The translations under genes and the position numbers were made by a program. 64,000 bases of DNA, taken from assembly GCF_003711205.1 (NCBI RefSeq), contig NZ_CP031013.1, positions 2,522,501 to 2,586,500 on the forward strand, given 5' to 3'. Shown here piece by piece: positions 25,437 through 35,063 of this stretch (positions within the stretch are counted from its first letter, which is position 1; each line of letters opens with the position of its first letter). The notes under the pieces are model-generated. The model was given only the letters and a program-made list of their open reading frames with translations, made no database searches and was not told the origin of the DNA. This DNA is from Polaromonas sp. SP1 (GTDB lineage: Bacteria; Pseudomonadota; Gammaproteobacteria; Burkholderiales; Burkholderiaceae_C).

Positions 25437-25931
25437 GTGTCCGGCATGATCCGAAACCTGTTCACGCTGCTGTGGGCAATCTTCAGGGGCGCTGTCGACC
25501 CGGCTTCACGCGTCGCCGCTCATTTCTGGATCACCCCTTTCGACGCGGGCATCCAGGTCCTGAAGAGTGACAAATACCTGCAGCTGGCGGAAGCGGCCCA
25601 GCTGGACTACCTGATCCGAACCCGGCTGATGGGGACTTTGCTCAGCCGCCGTCTGAGCTTCGTGAATGCGTCCCAGCTGGTCAAGTTCGCCCGGCCCATC
25701 CCGATGTTCCGGCGCGTGCGTGTGGAGACCGCCATCGTCTTTGCGGATGCGAAGTGCGCGTACTTTTCGCACACGTTGTTTCTGGGCGGCCAGCAGCATG
25801 CCGAGGTGCTGGTGAAGATGAAGTTCAAGAAGGGCTCGCTCACGGTGCCGCCTGGCGAGGTCATTGCACAACGCTTTACCGTGAAGCCGCCCCACCTGGA
25901 AGCCTGGGACAGGGCGCTGGACGCGATGTGA
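25437..25931 (+). CDS. Thioesterase-superfamily (THEM6/4HBT-like) protein
   Basis: A 164-residue protein with hot-dog-fold features: a short N-terminal hydrophobic helix (RNLFTLLWAIFRGAVD), then the acyl-binding beta-helix pattern YLIRTRLMGTLLSRRLSFVN and IPMFRRVRVETAIVFADAKC. The N-terminal hydrophobic stretch and the RVR-x-ET segment are like the THEM6-type branch; the catalytic residue is not obvious. GTG at 25437 is chosen because GAGAGGG lies 7 bases before it; ATG at 25446 is the alternative. It is likely co-transcribed with the VOC gene. Confidence 0.82.
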   Translation: MSGMIRNLFTLLWAIFRGAVDPASRVAAHFWITPFDAGIQVLKSDKYLQLAEAAQLDYLIRTRLMGTLLSRRLSFVNASQLVKFARPIPMFRRVRVETAIVFADAKCAYFSHTLFLGGQQHAEVLVKMKFKKGSLTVPPGEVIAQRFTVKPPHLEAWDRALDAM

Positions 25932-25996
25932 GGTGGTTCCGGCAGAGCCCGGCACTTTGCCTTTGTTCACGAATCGCCGCGCCAAATGCCCAAAAC

Positions 25997-26052
25997 TTGA
26001 CCGCCGTCAAGATTGCACCGTCAGGTGGAGGTTTGCTCTTGACCTTCGTCAA
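25997..26052. promoter_or_regulatory. Two FNR/ANR/FixK-like boxes, 42 bp centre to centre
   Basis: TTGACCGCCGTCAA at 25997-26010 and TTGACCTTCGTCAA at 26039-26052. Both are perfect TTGAC-N4-GTCAA palindromes of the TTGAY-N4-RTCAA form bound by CRP/FNR-superfamily redox regulators. Their centres are 42 bp (four helical turns) apart. The nearer box is 54 bases before the downstream ATG, so a class II position (-41.5) would put transcription start near 26087. Confidence 0.6.
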
Positions 26053-26105
26053 TGGCGACCGGGGGATCACAGGTTCACCATGGGTGCTGCCCGAAGGAGA
26101 CACCC

Positions 26106-26435
26106 ATGACCTCGCCCACGCTCCCAAGCCTCGCCTCACGCTGCTACCGGCTGACCGCCCGGGGCCGTGCCTGTGTGGACCTTGTCAATACCCAGGCACA
26201 AACCGCAGGCTCGCTCTCGCGTTACCTGCACGATGTGCTGGAGATGTGCGGCACAGGGGTGTGGTTTGAGCAGTTGCAGCAGTTCATGCCGCCACGCTCG
26301 CTTGATGAATCCCTGCGATCGCTGCTGGAGCTCGGTTTGATTGAAACCGTGGAGGGAATTGAGGCGCCGGTTTACCTGCTCCCTGCGACTCGGCGTCGCA
26401 CGCCGTCGAGGTTCGGGGAGCTGACCAGGGTATAA
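26106..26435 (+). CDS. Hypothetical 109-residue protein under probable FNR-type control
   Basis: Begins MTSPTLPSLASRCYRLTARG; I do not recognise a family. The middle and end (LHDVLEMCGTGVWFEQLQQF, then DESLRSLLELGLIETVEG) are helical with the 'LL.lGLIe' ending common in winged-helix proteins, so a small DNA-binding protein is possible but unproven. ATG at 26106 is preceded by AAGGAG at a good distance. The pair of FNR-like boxes just upstream suggests induction under low oxygen. The gene ends shortly before repeat copy B and converges with the glucan synthase gene. Confidence 0.65.
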   Translation: MTSPTLPSLASRCYRLTARGRACVDLVNTQAQTAGSLSRYLHDVLEMCGTGVWFEQLQQFMPPRSLDESLRSLLELGLIETVEGIEAPVYLLPATRRRTPSRFGELTRV

Positions 26436-26450
26436 GGCTGGGTTTTAAGT

Positions 26451-26508
26451 AAAAAAGGCCTTCAGCCCATATTCTGCCTAGGTAGGATGCTATCAATTAA
26501 ATAGCAAA
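26451..26508 (+). repeat. Dispersed ~60-bp palindrome-ended repeat, copy B (intergenic)
   Basis: AAAAAAGGCCTTCAGCCC, a 20-base variable part, then ATGCTATCAATTAAATAGCA. It lies between two convergent genes, where its A/T-flanked hairpin could help terminate transcription. Confidence 0.75.
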
Positions 26509-26515
26509 ACGTGCT

Positions 26516-29500
26516 TCAGGCTGCGGCACCCTGCACCAGCAACGCCGCCTGCACCGGCAGCTCAGCCAGCGCCACCACTTGCCCCGGCGTGATCACCTGA
26601 TCGGGCTTGAAGCCATCTTCCAGAGTCAGCCCCGCACGTTGCCAGCGCAGCGTCACCACACGCTCCTGCAAACGCAACGTAATCCCAAACGATGGCCAGT
26701 GCGCGGGCACGCAGGGAGAAAGCGACAGCGCGCCTTGCTCGATCTTCAGGCCCAAAATGTTTTCGATCGCCGCGCGGTGCAGCCAGGCGGCAGAGCCGGT
26801 GTACCAGCTCCAGCCGCCGCGGCCCACATAGGGTGCAGCGCCGTAGATGTCGCCGGCCATCACATAGGGCTCCAGCTCGTACACCGGCCCGCGCACCGGG
26901 TGGTCGCTGCGGTGGGCGGGGCTGAGCGCCTTGAAGCTTTCCCAGGCCGCTTCGGCGTCGCCGGTGGCGGCCTGGGCCATCATGGCCCAGACGGCGGCGT
27001 GGGAGTATTGGCCGCCGTTTTCGCGCACGCCGGCCGGGTAGGCCTGGATGTAGCCGGGGTTGTTGGGCGATGCCTGCAGCGGCGGGGTGAGCAGGCGCAG
27101 CAGGCCGGCTTCATGGTCAATCAACTGCTCGGTCATGGCCTGCAGCGCGGGGCCGGTGAACTCAGCCGTGGACGCACCCGACAGCACCGACCAGGCCTGC
27201 GCGATCAGGTCGATGCGGCATTCGACATTGCTTGCGGAACCCAGCGGTTCGCCGTTGTCAAAAAACGCGCGGCGGAACCAGGCGCCGTCCCAGCCGTCTT
27301 TGTGCAGCGCGCTGATCCAGCCTTCCCGTGCGGCAAGCCATTTGCCGGCGCGCGCGGATTCGTTGCGGGCGCGCGCCAGCGGTTCGAAGTCCTGCACCAC
27401 GCGGCACAAAAACCAGGCCAGCCAGACCGATTCGCCCCGGCCTTCGTGGCCCACGCGGTTCATGCCGTCGTTCCAGTCGCCGGTGCCCATCAGGGGCAGG
27501 CCGTGGCTGCCGGTGGGCAGGCTTTTGTCCAGCGTGCGGGCGCAGTGTTCAAACAGCGTGGCGGTCTGCGTGCTGGTTTGTGGCGCGTAGTAGGCGTCTT
27601 CCGCGCCTTCCGGAATCGGCGGGCCGTCGATGAAGGCGACCTGCTCGTCCAGGATGCTGCCGTCGCCAGTGACCTGCACGTAGTACGCACAGGCATACGG
27701 CAACCACAGCAGGTCGTCGGAGAAATGCGTGCGCACGCCTTCACCGCCGGGGGCGTGCCACCAATGCTGCACGTCGCCTTCAGGAAACTGGCGCGAGGCG
27801 TTCAACAGAATTTGCCGGCGCAAGCGGTCGGGCTCGATGACGGCAAAAGCCATGGCGTCCTGCAACTGGTCTCTAAAACCAAAGGCGCCGCCGGCCTGGT
27901 AGAAGCCGGCTTTGGACCACAGGCGTGAGGCCAGCGTCTGGTAGAGCAGCCAGCGGTTGACCAGCGCATCGAAGAGCGGGTCGGGCGTGCGCACCTGCAG
28001 CTTGCCCAGCAGGCCGGTCCAGTAAGTCTTGACCTGCTCCAGCGTTTGCGCGGCATCGCGCGCCTGCCAGCTGCGGGCCAATTGCTCGGCAGCTTGCGGA
28101 TCGGCGGCGTGGCCGAGCATGAAGGTCAGCGAGGCGCTCTGGCCGGGGGCAAGTGTGAAGTCACCGGCCAGCGCGGCGCAGGGGTCCGCGCCGCCGGTGG
28201 CGCTTTGGCCCAGCTGGGCGGGAATCACGAGCTGGCCCGCGCTGTCAAAAAATTCGCTCCGGTCGCAGGTCCACTGCAGCGGGCCCGTTAAACCAGCGAC
28301 TGACAGGAAGGCCGTATTGCCGCCGAAACCGGCGCGGCTTTCACGTTGTTTGGCAAACACGGCTTTGACGGCAGCGTCGTCGGCTTTCCAGGCGCGCACG
28401 GTGCGGCGCTCGTGGCGCCCACCGCCCAGTTGCCACTCGACCATGGCGAGCGCGCGCAACTGGCGTTCTTCAGTGCCGCGGTTATGCAACTGCAAGTGCA
28501 CCAACTTGACGGGCTCGTTGATGTCGGCGAAATACGTGGTCTCTACTTTGAGCGCGCCGTGCAGGGACTCAAACGCGCTGTAGCCCTGGCCGTGGCGCAC
28601 GCGGCACGATGCGCCGCTGTCGGCGGCGGCGCCCAGGGGAAGCAGTGTTTGCGTGTCCAGGTCCTGCAGCAGGTAATGCTCAAAGCAGGGGTCTGTCACC
28701 GGGTCGTTGGACCAGGGGGTGACCTGGTGCATCCGGCTGTTGACGGCCCAGGTGTAGCCGGCGCCGGCCTCAGAAACCTGAAAGCCGAAGCCGGCATTGG
28801 CGATCACGTTCACCCACGGGCGCGGCGGGCGATGGGCTGCGTCGACCACAAACTGGAACTCGCCGGTGGCGACATCGAAGTGGCCCTGCGGCGGCTGCGT
28901 AGCCCCGGCCGGGTGGGGTGCAGGCAGCAGCGGCCTCGCAGGCGTGCCGGCGCGCTGCGGGCTGACGATGGCCTGCAGTGCCGCGGCTTGCACCTCCAGC
29001 GGGCGGCCGTCGGCTGCCAGGATGACGCGCGCCAGGCCGGTGAGCGCGGCTTTTTCGGAAGGCACGATCTCCTGCTCGCGCAGCAGGAAAAAGCCACCGG
29101 CGTCGCGGCCAGGAAAGCTGTTGGCGGCCTGCTGCAGCGTGCGGTCGCGCAGCGCCAGGATGTCGCGCTGCAGCGGCATCAGGTAGGAGTTGACCTCGCT
29201 GTTGAGGATCACCACGTCGGCGGCCAGGCCGCAAAAACTCCACCACGGCTGCGCCTGCAGCAGCGAATGCACCAGCGCCATGCCGTTGCTCGTGTGGATG
29301 AGCACCAGCACGATGGGCTTGTCGCCCGAGATGCCGAAACGCCAGAGCTGGCGCTGGTCCACCAGGCCGCGCTCGCCCACGGGGCGGGTGCAGCTGTACA
29401 TCAGCGCGGTGTTGAGGTCTTGCAGCGCGGCGTTTTCTTCCGGGTTCACGCCCAGGTCACGCAGGCGCACCTGGGCCAGCGTGGCGGCCATGCGGGTGGC

Positions 29501-32500
29501 GCGCTCCACATGCATGGGCTGCAGGTATTTGTCGATGCGTGCGGCCAGCTCGTCAACATGGGCAGCCGCAGCGGTGGCAAAGCTGAGCCTGGCCATGCCG
29601 CCGGCCGGGATGCGTATGCGCACGCGCAGGCCGGCCACCGGATCCAGCCCGTTGATGGGTGTGCCGCCTTCGGCGCGGGCTTCGGCCTGCAGCGCGGGTT
29701 CTGCGGCGCTGCGGTTGCGCCCGAGGAAGCTGCGGCGGTCGGCGATGAAGTCGATGGACCGCACATTGGCCTCGGAATCGGCCAGGAAGTGCGCCACCGC
29801 CATGGCCGGGTCGCCGTGCAGCCGGGCCTTGCGCGACAGCAGCAGGGCGCGCCACTCGGCATGCCACTGCGTATCGATAAACAAATTGGAGAAAGCCGGG
29901 TGCGCCTCGTCGGCGCGCGGGTCGGTCAGCACTGCCTCAAAACACGACACGACATCGAGCGTGATCTCGGCGCTGGAGATGTTGTGCAGCGTGACGGTGC
30001 GAATCTCGGTGTCGTCTTCGGGGCTGACGAGGACGGTGGTGCTGGCTTCGAGCTGCTCCGATGTGGCGTCGAATTGCACGCGGTCGGCCAGGAAGGTGGC
30101 CTTGTAGCGCCAGTCGGGGTGCGGCGCGGGGTGCAGCGTGAGGGACGAGAGCCGGTCTTGCCCCGTGGGGCGCACATAGAGGAAGGTTCCGCAGGCATCG
30201 CGCAGCAGGTCGTCGCGCCAGCGGGTGATGTTCCATGTCTTGTCGCCGCTGCGCCAGCGGCTGACGCCGGCGCCGTTGGCGCGCAGCGCCACGCTGTAGC
30301 GCCCGTTGGACAGCAGCTGGGTGGGTTGCCAGCCGGGCGCGGCGGGGTCGAGCTCACGTGAGTGGTAAAGCCGGGCCTGGGTCGCGTCGTCCGGCTCGGG
30401 CAGGGCGCGGGGATCGGCGCTTTCGATGATCTGGCGCGGAGTTTTTTCATGCAGCAGCGATTCAAAGGCCTGCATCAGCGGCGCCGACGAGAACCAGCGC
30501 CGCGGCGCCTCATCGCACAGCACATTGCACAGCGCCACCAGCGACATGCCCTGGTGGTGCGCCATGAAGGTGTTGACCAGGCTCAGCGCCTGCGCGCCGG
30601 GCTGCCGCGCGACGGTGAAGTCCAGGGCATCGGCAAAACCGTATTCGCCGCGTGCGCCCCATTGCTCGAGCTGGCGCAGGTTGGCCATGGCCGGCTGCGG
30701 GTCAAACTGCGTCGCCATGATGGTGGCGTAGGGTGCGACCACGCGGTCGGTGGGCGGTGTGCGGCGCAGGGCCAGCCGGGGCACGCCGAAGGGCGAGTAC
30801 TGGTAGGCCAGTGTGTGGTCCTGCGCAAAATAGGCCGACTCCGAAACGCCCCAGGGCAGGCCTTGCGCCTCGCCATAGGCTTGCTGCTCTTTGACCGCCG
30901 CCAGGCCCGAGACATGCAGCAGGCCTTCGTCGGGTTCCATCATGACCAGCGAAGGCATGAGGTACTCAAACATCGAGCCGGACCAGGATTTGAGGCCCGG
31001 TGTGACGCCCACCGTGAGGAATGAGCGGCCCAGCGCCTGCCAGTGGCGCCGCGGCACATCGCCTTTGGCAATCGCCAGAAAGCTGGTGAGGCGCGACTCT
31101 GATGCCATCAGGTCGTAAAAACTCGCGTCCAGCGCCTGCTCATGCACGCGCAGGCCGATGTGAAAGAGGTGGCGCTTGCTGCTGTACAGGCCGCTGAAGT
31201 CCATGGCCATGCAGAGTTTTTCGCAGCGCTCGCCGAGCGCCAGCAGGTGGCTGACCTCGGCCGGCGTGGTGCCCGGCTGCGCCGCCAGCTGGCGAAGCGA
31301 CTGCGCCACTGCCAGCAGGTGGCCGGCGAGGTTGCCGCTGTCGACCGTCGAGACATAGGCCGGCAGCAGCACCTGCAGCGTGCGCGTTTCATACCAGTTG
31401 AGCAGGTGGCCGTTGTGCTTGGGCAGGGCTTCCACGGTGTCCAGCGTGGCGGCGATGCGCCTGGCCATTTCGGTGCCGGTGATCCAGCCGAATTCACGCG
31501 CGCAGGCCACGGCCAGCAGATACAGGCCGATGTTGGTGGGCGAGGTGCGGTGCGCCAGCGTAGGCTCGGGCTCCATCTGCAGGTTGTCGGGCGGCAGGTA
31601 GTTGTCTTCAGGGCCGACGCAACGCTCAAAGAAATTCCAGGTCTGGCGCGCCAGCTTCAGCAGGTAGTCGCGGTCGCCGGCGTTCAGTGCACTGTGAGGC
31701 GCGCGCACGGCCGGCTTGCTGCCCCACCAGGCGATCACCGGCGCCAGCGCCCACAGCAGGAAGAGCGCGGGTCCGGCCACGGGATGGGGGCTCCAGAGGG
31801 CGGCCACGGCCAGCAGGACGCCTGCGGCGGAAACGGTGGCATGGCTGCGCAAAAAGGTGTCGAGCGTGTATTGGGCGGCGGCTTGCGCCTGGGCGGCGGT
31901 GGTCCACTGCAGCAGGCCGCGGCGGCTGATGGCCATGCGCCAAAGGGCGCGTGTGATGGCGTCCGCCATGAGCGCGGCCTGCACCGCCAGCTGGCTGAAT
32001 TGCCAGGCCGCCTGCGCCAGGCTGCGCCCCACATCGCGCATGCCGACATCAAAAAAGTGCAGCCAGGCAATGCCGCGGCGTGTGGGAATCAGTCCGGCCA
32101 AGGCGCCCATCAGCGGCCCGGCCAGAAACGCCATGAAGGTGAACGCCACGGCCGTTGAAAGCGGCAAGGCGCCGGTAAACACCACCCAGGCCAGCAGGGC
32201 GAAGCCGGCGGGTGCAATCAATGAACGGCGCAGGTTGTCTGCCATGCGCCACAGGCCCAGGGCGTCGATGCCGAAGCGCCCGGGGCGCAGCATGAGCGCA
32301 AGCAACTGCCAGTCGCCGCGCGCCCAGCGGTGCACGCGCGATGCGGCCACACCGGCGTGATGCGGGTGGTCTTCCATCAACACCACATCGCCCACATAAC
32401 CGCAACGCGCGACGCTGCCTTCCAGCAGGTCGTGGCTCAGGATGGCGCCTTCGGGCAGGCGGCGGTCCAGCACGGCGTGCACGGCTTCGACATGCAGCAG

Positions 32501-34669
32501 GCCCTTGCCGGTGAAGCTTCCCATGCCGAACACATCCTGGTAGAGGTCGGAGGTGCCGCTGCTGTACGGGTCCAGCCCGCGCTGGCCGGCAAAGAGGGTA
32601 TGGAATATCGATCGCTCGTGGTGTGCCGACAGCGGCGTGGCCACGCGCGGCTGCAGGATGCCGTAACCGGCCGTCACGCGCCGGCTGGCGCGGTCGACAT
32701 GCGGGGTGTTGAGCGGGTGCGCGGCAATCGACACGAGCTCGCGCAGTGAGCCTGCGGGCAAGGTGGTGTCGCTGTCCAGCGTGACGACGTAGCGTGTGCC
32801 TTCGGCCAGTTTCATGTCGGCGCCGACGGGCAGGAAGCCGGGCGCGGTGCGTTCGGCCAGGTGGCGCAGCAGCATCTCGAGCTTGCCGCGTTTGCGCTCC
32901 CAGCCTATCCAGCGGCGCTCGCTGGCCGACCAGGTGCGCGGGCGGTGCAGCAGCACAAAGCGCGCGGGCGCGCCGTGGGCCACGGGGTAGGCCGCGTTCA
33001 ATGCGCGCAACCGGGCCAGTGCATCGTCCAGCAGCGCCTGGTCGTTGGGGGTGCTCTCGGTGTCAGCGTCGGACCAGTCGGTGAGCAGGGCGAATTGCGC
33101 GTTGGCTTCGCGGCTGGCCAGCCAGTGCAAATGCAGGCGGTGCGCCAGTTCGCTGTTGGCTTCGACCGACGACAGCATGGAGGGAATCACCACCAGCACG
33201 CGGTGCTCGGGCGGAATGCCGGCGTTGAAGTCCAGGCGTGCCAGCGGCTGTATGCGGGTGGATTCGGCAATCAGCCGGTGGATCAGCGCGACGACGGCTT
33301 CCGACGCAGGCCAGGCCATGAGAAAAAAGCCGACCCAAGCCTGCCAGGTCAATGCGGTCAGCGGATGCAGGCCCCACGTCAGCAGCGCGGCGGTGCCGGC
33401 AGCCCAGGCTGCGGCAAACAGAGGCAAGCGCCAGCTGCGCGGCGTTTCGGTGGCGGGCAAAGCCCGGCGTGCGCCCGTCGAGGGGCGCAGCGCGGCCTCG
33501 AGCAGCGGGCGGCCGGGGCCTATCAGGTAGTAGCCCGCGGTGCGCGCGACCATGGCATTGTTGGGCTGGCGCGCGGCAGCCAGCACGGCTTCGGCGACGG
33601 CGCGCTCGGATTTGCCGGTCTGCTGGGCCAGCCTTTCCATGGCGCGCGTGATCTGCTGGCGCGTCATCTCGCTTTCACGCGAGAAGCTCGGCAGGCGGCG
33701 CAGCACCTGCAGGGAATGGCTGACGGGCTCAATCAGCTCGACCCATTCCACCTGGCCGATCAGCCGCAAGGTGGTGATGATGTTGCTGACGGTCAGGTTG
33801 GCGGCCACCTGCACGGTCTGGCCTTCGCCGATCATGCCCAGCGCGTCGGTGCAGTGCTGCGCCGTCCAGCGTGTCAACAGCAGGGCAGGGTGCAGGTCGG
33901 GTTCCGTGCTCTCCACGGGCATGCGCTGCCACAGTTGCGTGAGGTAGCTGCGTTCCAGGCCGTGCGCCTGCATCAGGGCGAACAACTCGTCGAGGTCGCG
34001 CAGGCTGAGTGCGTCGGCCTTGTCCCAGGCGGCATGGGCCACTTCACGCGCGACCTTGTTCCAGGCGATGCGGTCGGCCATGCGGCGCAGGTTTTCAAGC
34101 AGCACCACACGCAAGGTGGTGGGCAGGGCCCAGAGTTCGCCCAGGTTGAGTTCGCTCACCTCCTGGTAGGCATGCAGGAAGGCGGTGAAGAGAACTGGGT
34201 CCAGCACGCTGTCGGTGTGCGCCACATAAGCCCAAGCGATGCCGTAAACGCGCGGCAGGCCCTGCAGCGGTTTGTCGGCCAGCTTGGGCAGGTCGGCGTA
34301 GTAGCGGTGGGGCACGCCCTCTTCGATCTGCTGGAGCTGCGCTTCGACCAGGTGGAAGTTATCGAGCAGCCATTCGGCCGCGGGCGTGACGTAGTGGCCG
34401 CTGAGCGAGGTCAGCGCAATGTAGTCGTAGGCCAGGCGGATGGCGGCGATGTTTTCCTGGACACGCGGGAAAAAGGGTGGGCCGCTGTCGGCGCTGTCGG
34501 CGGCGCGCACGGCCTGCGCGGCGGCCAGGCTGCGGCCGTGTTCTTCAAAGCGCTGGGCGCCAAACAGTTCGGCGCGTATGGGCTGCTGTATGTCGCTGCG
34601 GCGCGTGGCAAGAAGTTGCCGGGCGTAGTCGCTTAACGTGTCCAGCCGGTCGATGACGCCGGTAGTCAC
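26516..34669 (-). CDS. ndvB: Cyclic beta-1,2-glucan synthase (NdvB/ChvB type)
   Basis: A 2717-residue inner-membrane enzyme that builds cyclic beta-1,2-glucan from UDP-glucose by initiation, elongation, length control and cyclisation; the product is an osmoregulated periplasmic glucan. After a cytoplasmic N-terminal region come membrane segments near 415-455 (LPLFAAAWAAGTAALLTWGL), the glycosyltransferase core with TLDSDTTLPAGS near 630, further membrane helices near 820-900 (LLAWVVFTGALPL), a glucoamylase-like domain near 1235 (FEYLMPSLVMMEPDEGLL), and a C-terminal GH94 phosphorylase domain with the catalytic-site motif GDWNDGMNRVGHEGRGES near 2395. Length is close to the rhizobial enzymes. 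The start is GTG, 4 bases after the stop of a small membrane-protein gene. Confidence 0.95.
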   Translation of the reverse strand: MTTGVIDRLDTLSDYARQLLATRRSDIQQPIRAELFGAQRFEEHGRSLAAAQAVRAADSADSGPPFFPRVQENIAAIRLAYDYIALTSLSGHYVTPAAEWLLDNFHLVEAQLQQIEEGVPHRYYADLPKLADKPLQGLPRVYGIAWAYVAHTDSVLDPVLFTAFLHAYQEVSELNLGELWALPTTLRVVLLENLRRMADRIAWNKVAREVAHAAWDKADALSLRDLDELFALMQAHGLERSYLTQLWQRMPVESTEPDLHPALLLTRWTAQHCTDALGMIGEGQTVQVAANLTVSNIITTLRLIGQVEWVELIEPVSHSLQVLRRLPSFSRESEMTRQQITRAMERLAQQTGKSERAVAEAVLAAARQPNNAMVARTAGYYLIGPGRPLLEAALRPSTGARRALPATETPRSWRLPLFAAAWAAGTAALLTWGLHPLTALTWQAWVGFFLMAWPASEAVVALIHRLIAESTRIQPLARLDFNAGIPPEHRVLVVIPSMLSSVEANSELAHRLHLHWLASREANAQFALLTDWSDADTESTPNDQALLDDALARLRALNAAYPVAHGAPARFVLLHRPRTWSASERRWIGWERKRGKLEMLLRHLAERTAPGFLPVGADMKLAEGTRYVVTLDSDTTLPAGSLRELVSIAAHPLNTPHVDRASRRVTAGYGILQPRVATPLSAHHERSIFHTLFAGQRGLDPYSSGTSDLYQDVFGMGSFTGKGLLHVEAVHAVLDRRLPEGAILSHDLLEGSVARCGYVGDVVLMEDHPHHAGVAASRVHRWARGDWQLLALMLRPGRFGIDALGLWRMADNLRRSLIAPAGFALLAWVVFTGALPLSTAVAFTFMAFLAGPLMGALAGLIPTRRGIAWLHFFDVGMRDVGRSLAQAAWQFSQLAVQAALMADAITRALWRMAISRRGLLQWTTAAQAQAAAQYTLDTFLRSHATVSAAGVLLAVAALWSPHPVAGPALFLLWALAPVIAWWGSKPAVRAPHSALNAGDRDYLLKLARQTWNFFERCVGPEDNYLPPDNLQMEPEPTLAHRTSPTNIGLYLLAVACAREFGWITGTEMARRIAATLDTVEALPKHNGHLLNWYETRTLQVLLPAYVSTVDSGNLAGHLLAVAQSLRQLAAQPGTTPAEVSHLLALGERCEKLCMAMDFSGLYSSKRHLFHIGLRVHEQALDASFYDLMASESRLTSFLAIAKGDVPRRHWQALGRSFLTVGVTPGLKSWSGSMFEYLMPSLVMMEPDEGLLHVSGLAAVKEQQAYGEAQGLPWGVSESAYFAQDHTLAYQYSPFGVPRLALRRTPPTDRVVAPYATIMATQFDPQPAMANLRQLEQWGARGEYGFADALDFTVARQPGAQALSLVNTFMAHHQGMSLVALCNVLCDEAPRRWFSSAPLMQAFESLLHEKTPRQIIESADPRALPEPDDATQARLYHSRELDPAAPGWQPTQLLSNGRYSVALRANGAGVSRWRSGDKTWNITRWRDDLLRDACGTFLYVRPTGQDRLSSLTLHPAPHPDWRYKATFLADRVQFDATSEQLEASTTVLVSPEDDTEIRTVTLHNISSAEITLDVVSCFEAVLTDPRADEAHPAFSNLFIDTQWHAEWRALLLSRKARLHGDPAMAVAHFLADSEANVRSIDFIADRRSFLGRNRSAAEPALQAEARAEGGTPINGLDPVAGLRVRIRIPAGGMARLSFATAAAAHVDELAARIDKYLQPMHVERATRMAATLAQVRLRDLGVNPEENAALQDLNTALMYSCTRPVGERGLVDQRQLWRFGISGDKPIVLVLIHTSNGMALVHSLLQAQPWWSFCGLAADVVILNSEVNSYLMPLQRDILALRDRTLQQAANSFPGRDAGGFFLLREQEIVPSEKAALTGLARVILAADGRPLEVQAAALQAIVSPQRAGTPARPLLPAPHPAGATQPPQGHFDVATGEFQFVVDAAHRPPRPWVNVIANAGFGFQVSEAGAGYTWAVNSRMHQVTPWSNDPVTDPCFEHYLLQDLDTQTLLPLGAAADSGASCRVRHGQGYSAFESLHGALKVETTYFADINEPVKLVHLQLHNRGTEERQLRALAMVEWQLGGGRHERRTVRAWKADDAAVKAVFAKQRESRAGFGGNTAFLSVAGLTGPLQWTCDRSEFFDSAGQLVIPAQLGQSATGGADPCAALAGDFTLAPGQSASLTFMLGHAADPQAAEQLARSWQARDAAQTLEQVKTYWTGLLGKLQVRTPDPLFDALVNRWLLYQTLASRLWSKAGFYQAGGAFGFRDQLQDAMAFAVIEPDRLRRQILLNASRQFPEGDVQHWWHAPGGEGVRTHFSDDLLWLPYACAYYVQVTGDGSILDEQVAFIDGPPIPEGAEDAYYAPQTSTQTATLFEHCARTLDKSLPTGSHGLPLMGTGDWNDGMNRVGHEGRGESVWLAWFLCRVVQDFEPLARARNESARAGKWLAAREGWISALHKDGWDGAWFRRAFFDNGEPLGSASNVECRIDLIAQAWSVLSGASTAEFTGPALQAMTEQLIDHEAGLLRLLTPPLQASPNNPGYIQAYPAGVRENGGQYSHAAVWAMMAQAATGDAEAAWESFKALSPAHRSDHPVRGPVYELEPYVMAGDIYGAAPYVGRGGWSWYTGSAAWLHRAAIENILGLKIEQGALSLSPCVPAHWPSFGITLRLQERVVTLRWQRAGLTLEDGFKPDQVITPGQVVALAELPVQAALLVQGAAA

Positions 34670-34673
34670 CCGA

Positions 34674-34901
34674 TCAGGCTACCGCGAGAAGGCAAAGGCA
34701 AATAGCCACAATGGCGGCGACCGTGACGATGCGCGGCGACATCACGGAGTGCGCGGACTGCAAGCCCGTCTGCAGGCCGAAAAACCGGCCGCGCGAATGC
34801 GCGCACTGGTCCATGTGCGACGCCAGTTCGGCGGCGTCGGTAGAAACAAAATCGTCGTGAATGGCCGACGGTCTGTCGGCCATGATCTCCATAGTGGTCA
34901 T
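34674..34901 (-). CDS. Small membrane protein coupled to ndvB
   Basis: A 75-residue ORF: a polar N-terminal half (FVSTDAAELASHMDQCAHSR) and one C-terminal hydrophobic helix (IVTVAAIVAICLCLLAVA), so a tail-anchored small membrane protein. ATG at 34901 follows GGAGCG at a fitting distance. Its TGA is 4 bases before the GTG of ndvB, an arrangement that implies translational coupling. No family is recognised. An overlapping frame (34666-34959) is also open, but its arginine-rich product with no clear start site is less likely. Confidence 0.6.
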   Translation of the reverse strand: MTTMEIMADRPSAIHDDFVSTDAAELASHMDQCAHSRGRFFGLQTGLQSAHSVMSPRIVTVAAIVAICLCLLAVA

Positions 34902-35063
34902 GATTTTGCGCTCCGGGGTAGCTGGTTTGGGCGGTGCGATGCGTGGCTTTGGCCTGCATCGCTGCCTATGTAAACCATGCTACGCACCGACAGCTGCCGG
35001 TGCCATCAGAAGACGCTGGAGTTTGTCTAGGACACCGCCTACAGCAGCGCCCTCCGTTGGCCG

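Noticed and set aside
26579..34636. Several long plus-strand open frames (up to about 670 codons) opposite the glucan synthase gene
   Set aside because: They are antisense to a gene with continuous family similarity; long antisense frames are expected from GC-rich third positions, and their His/Gln/Arg-rich products match nothing.
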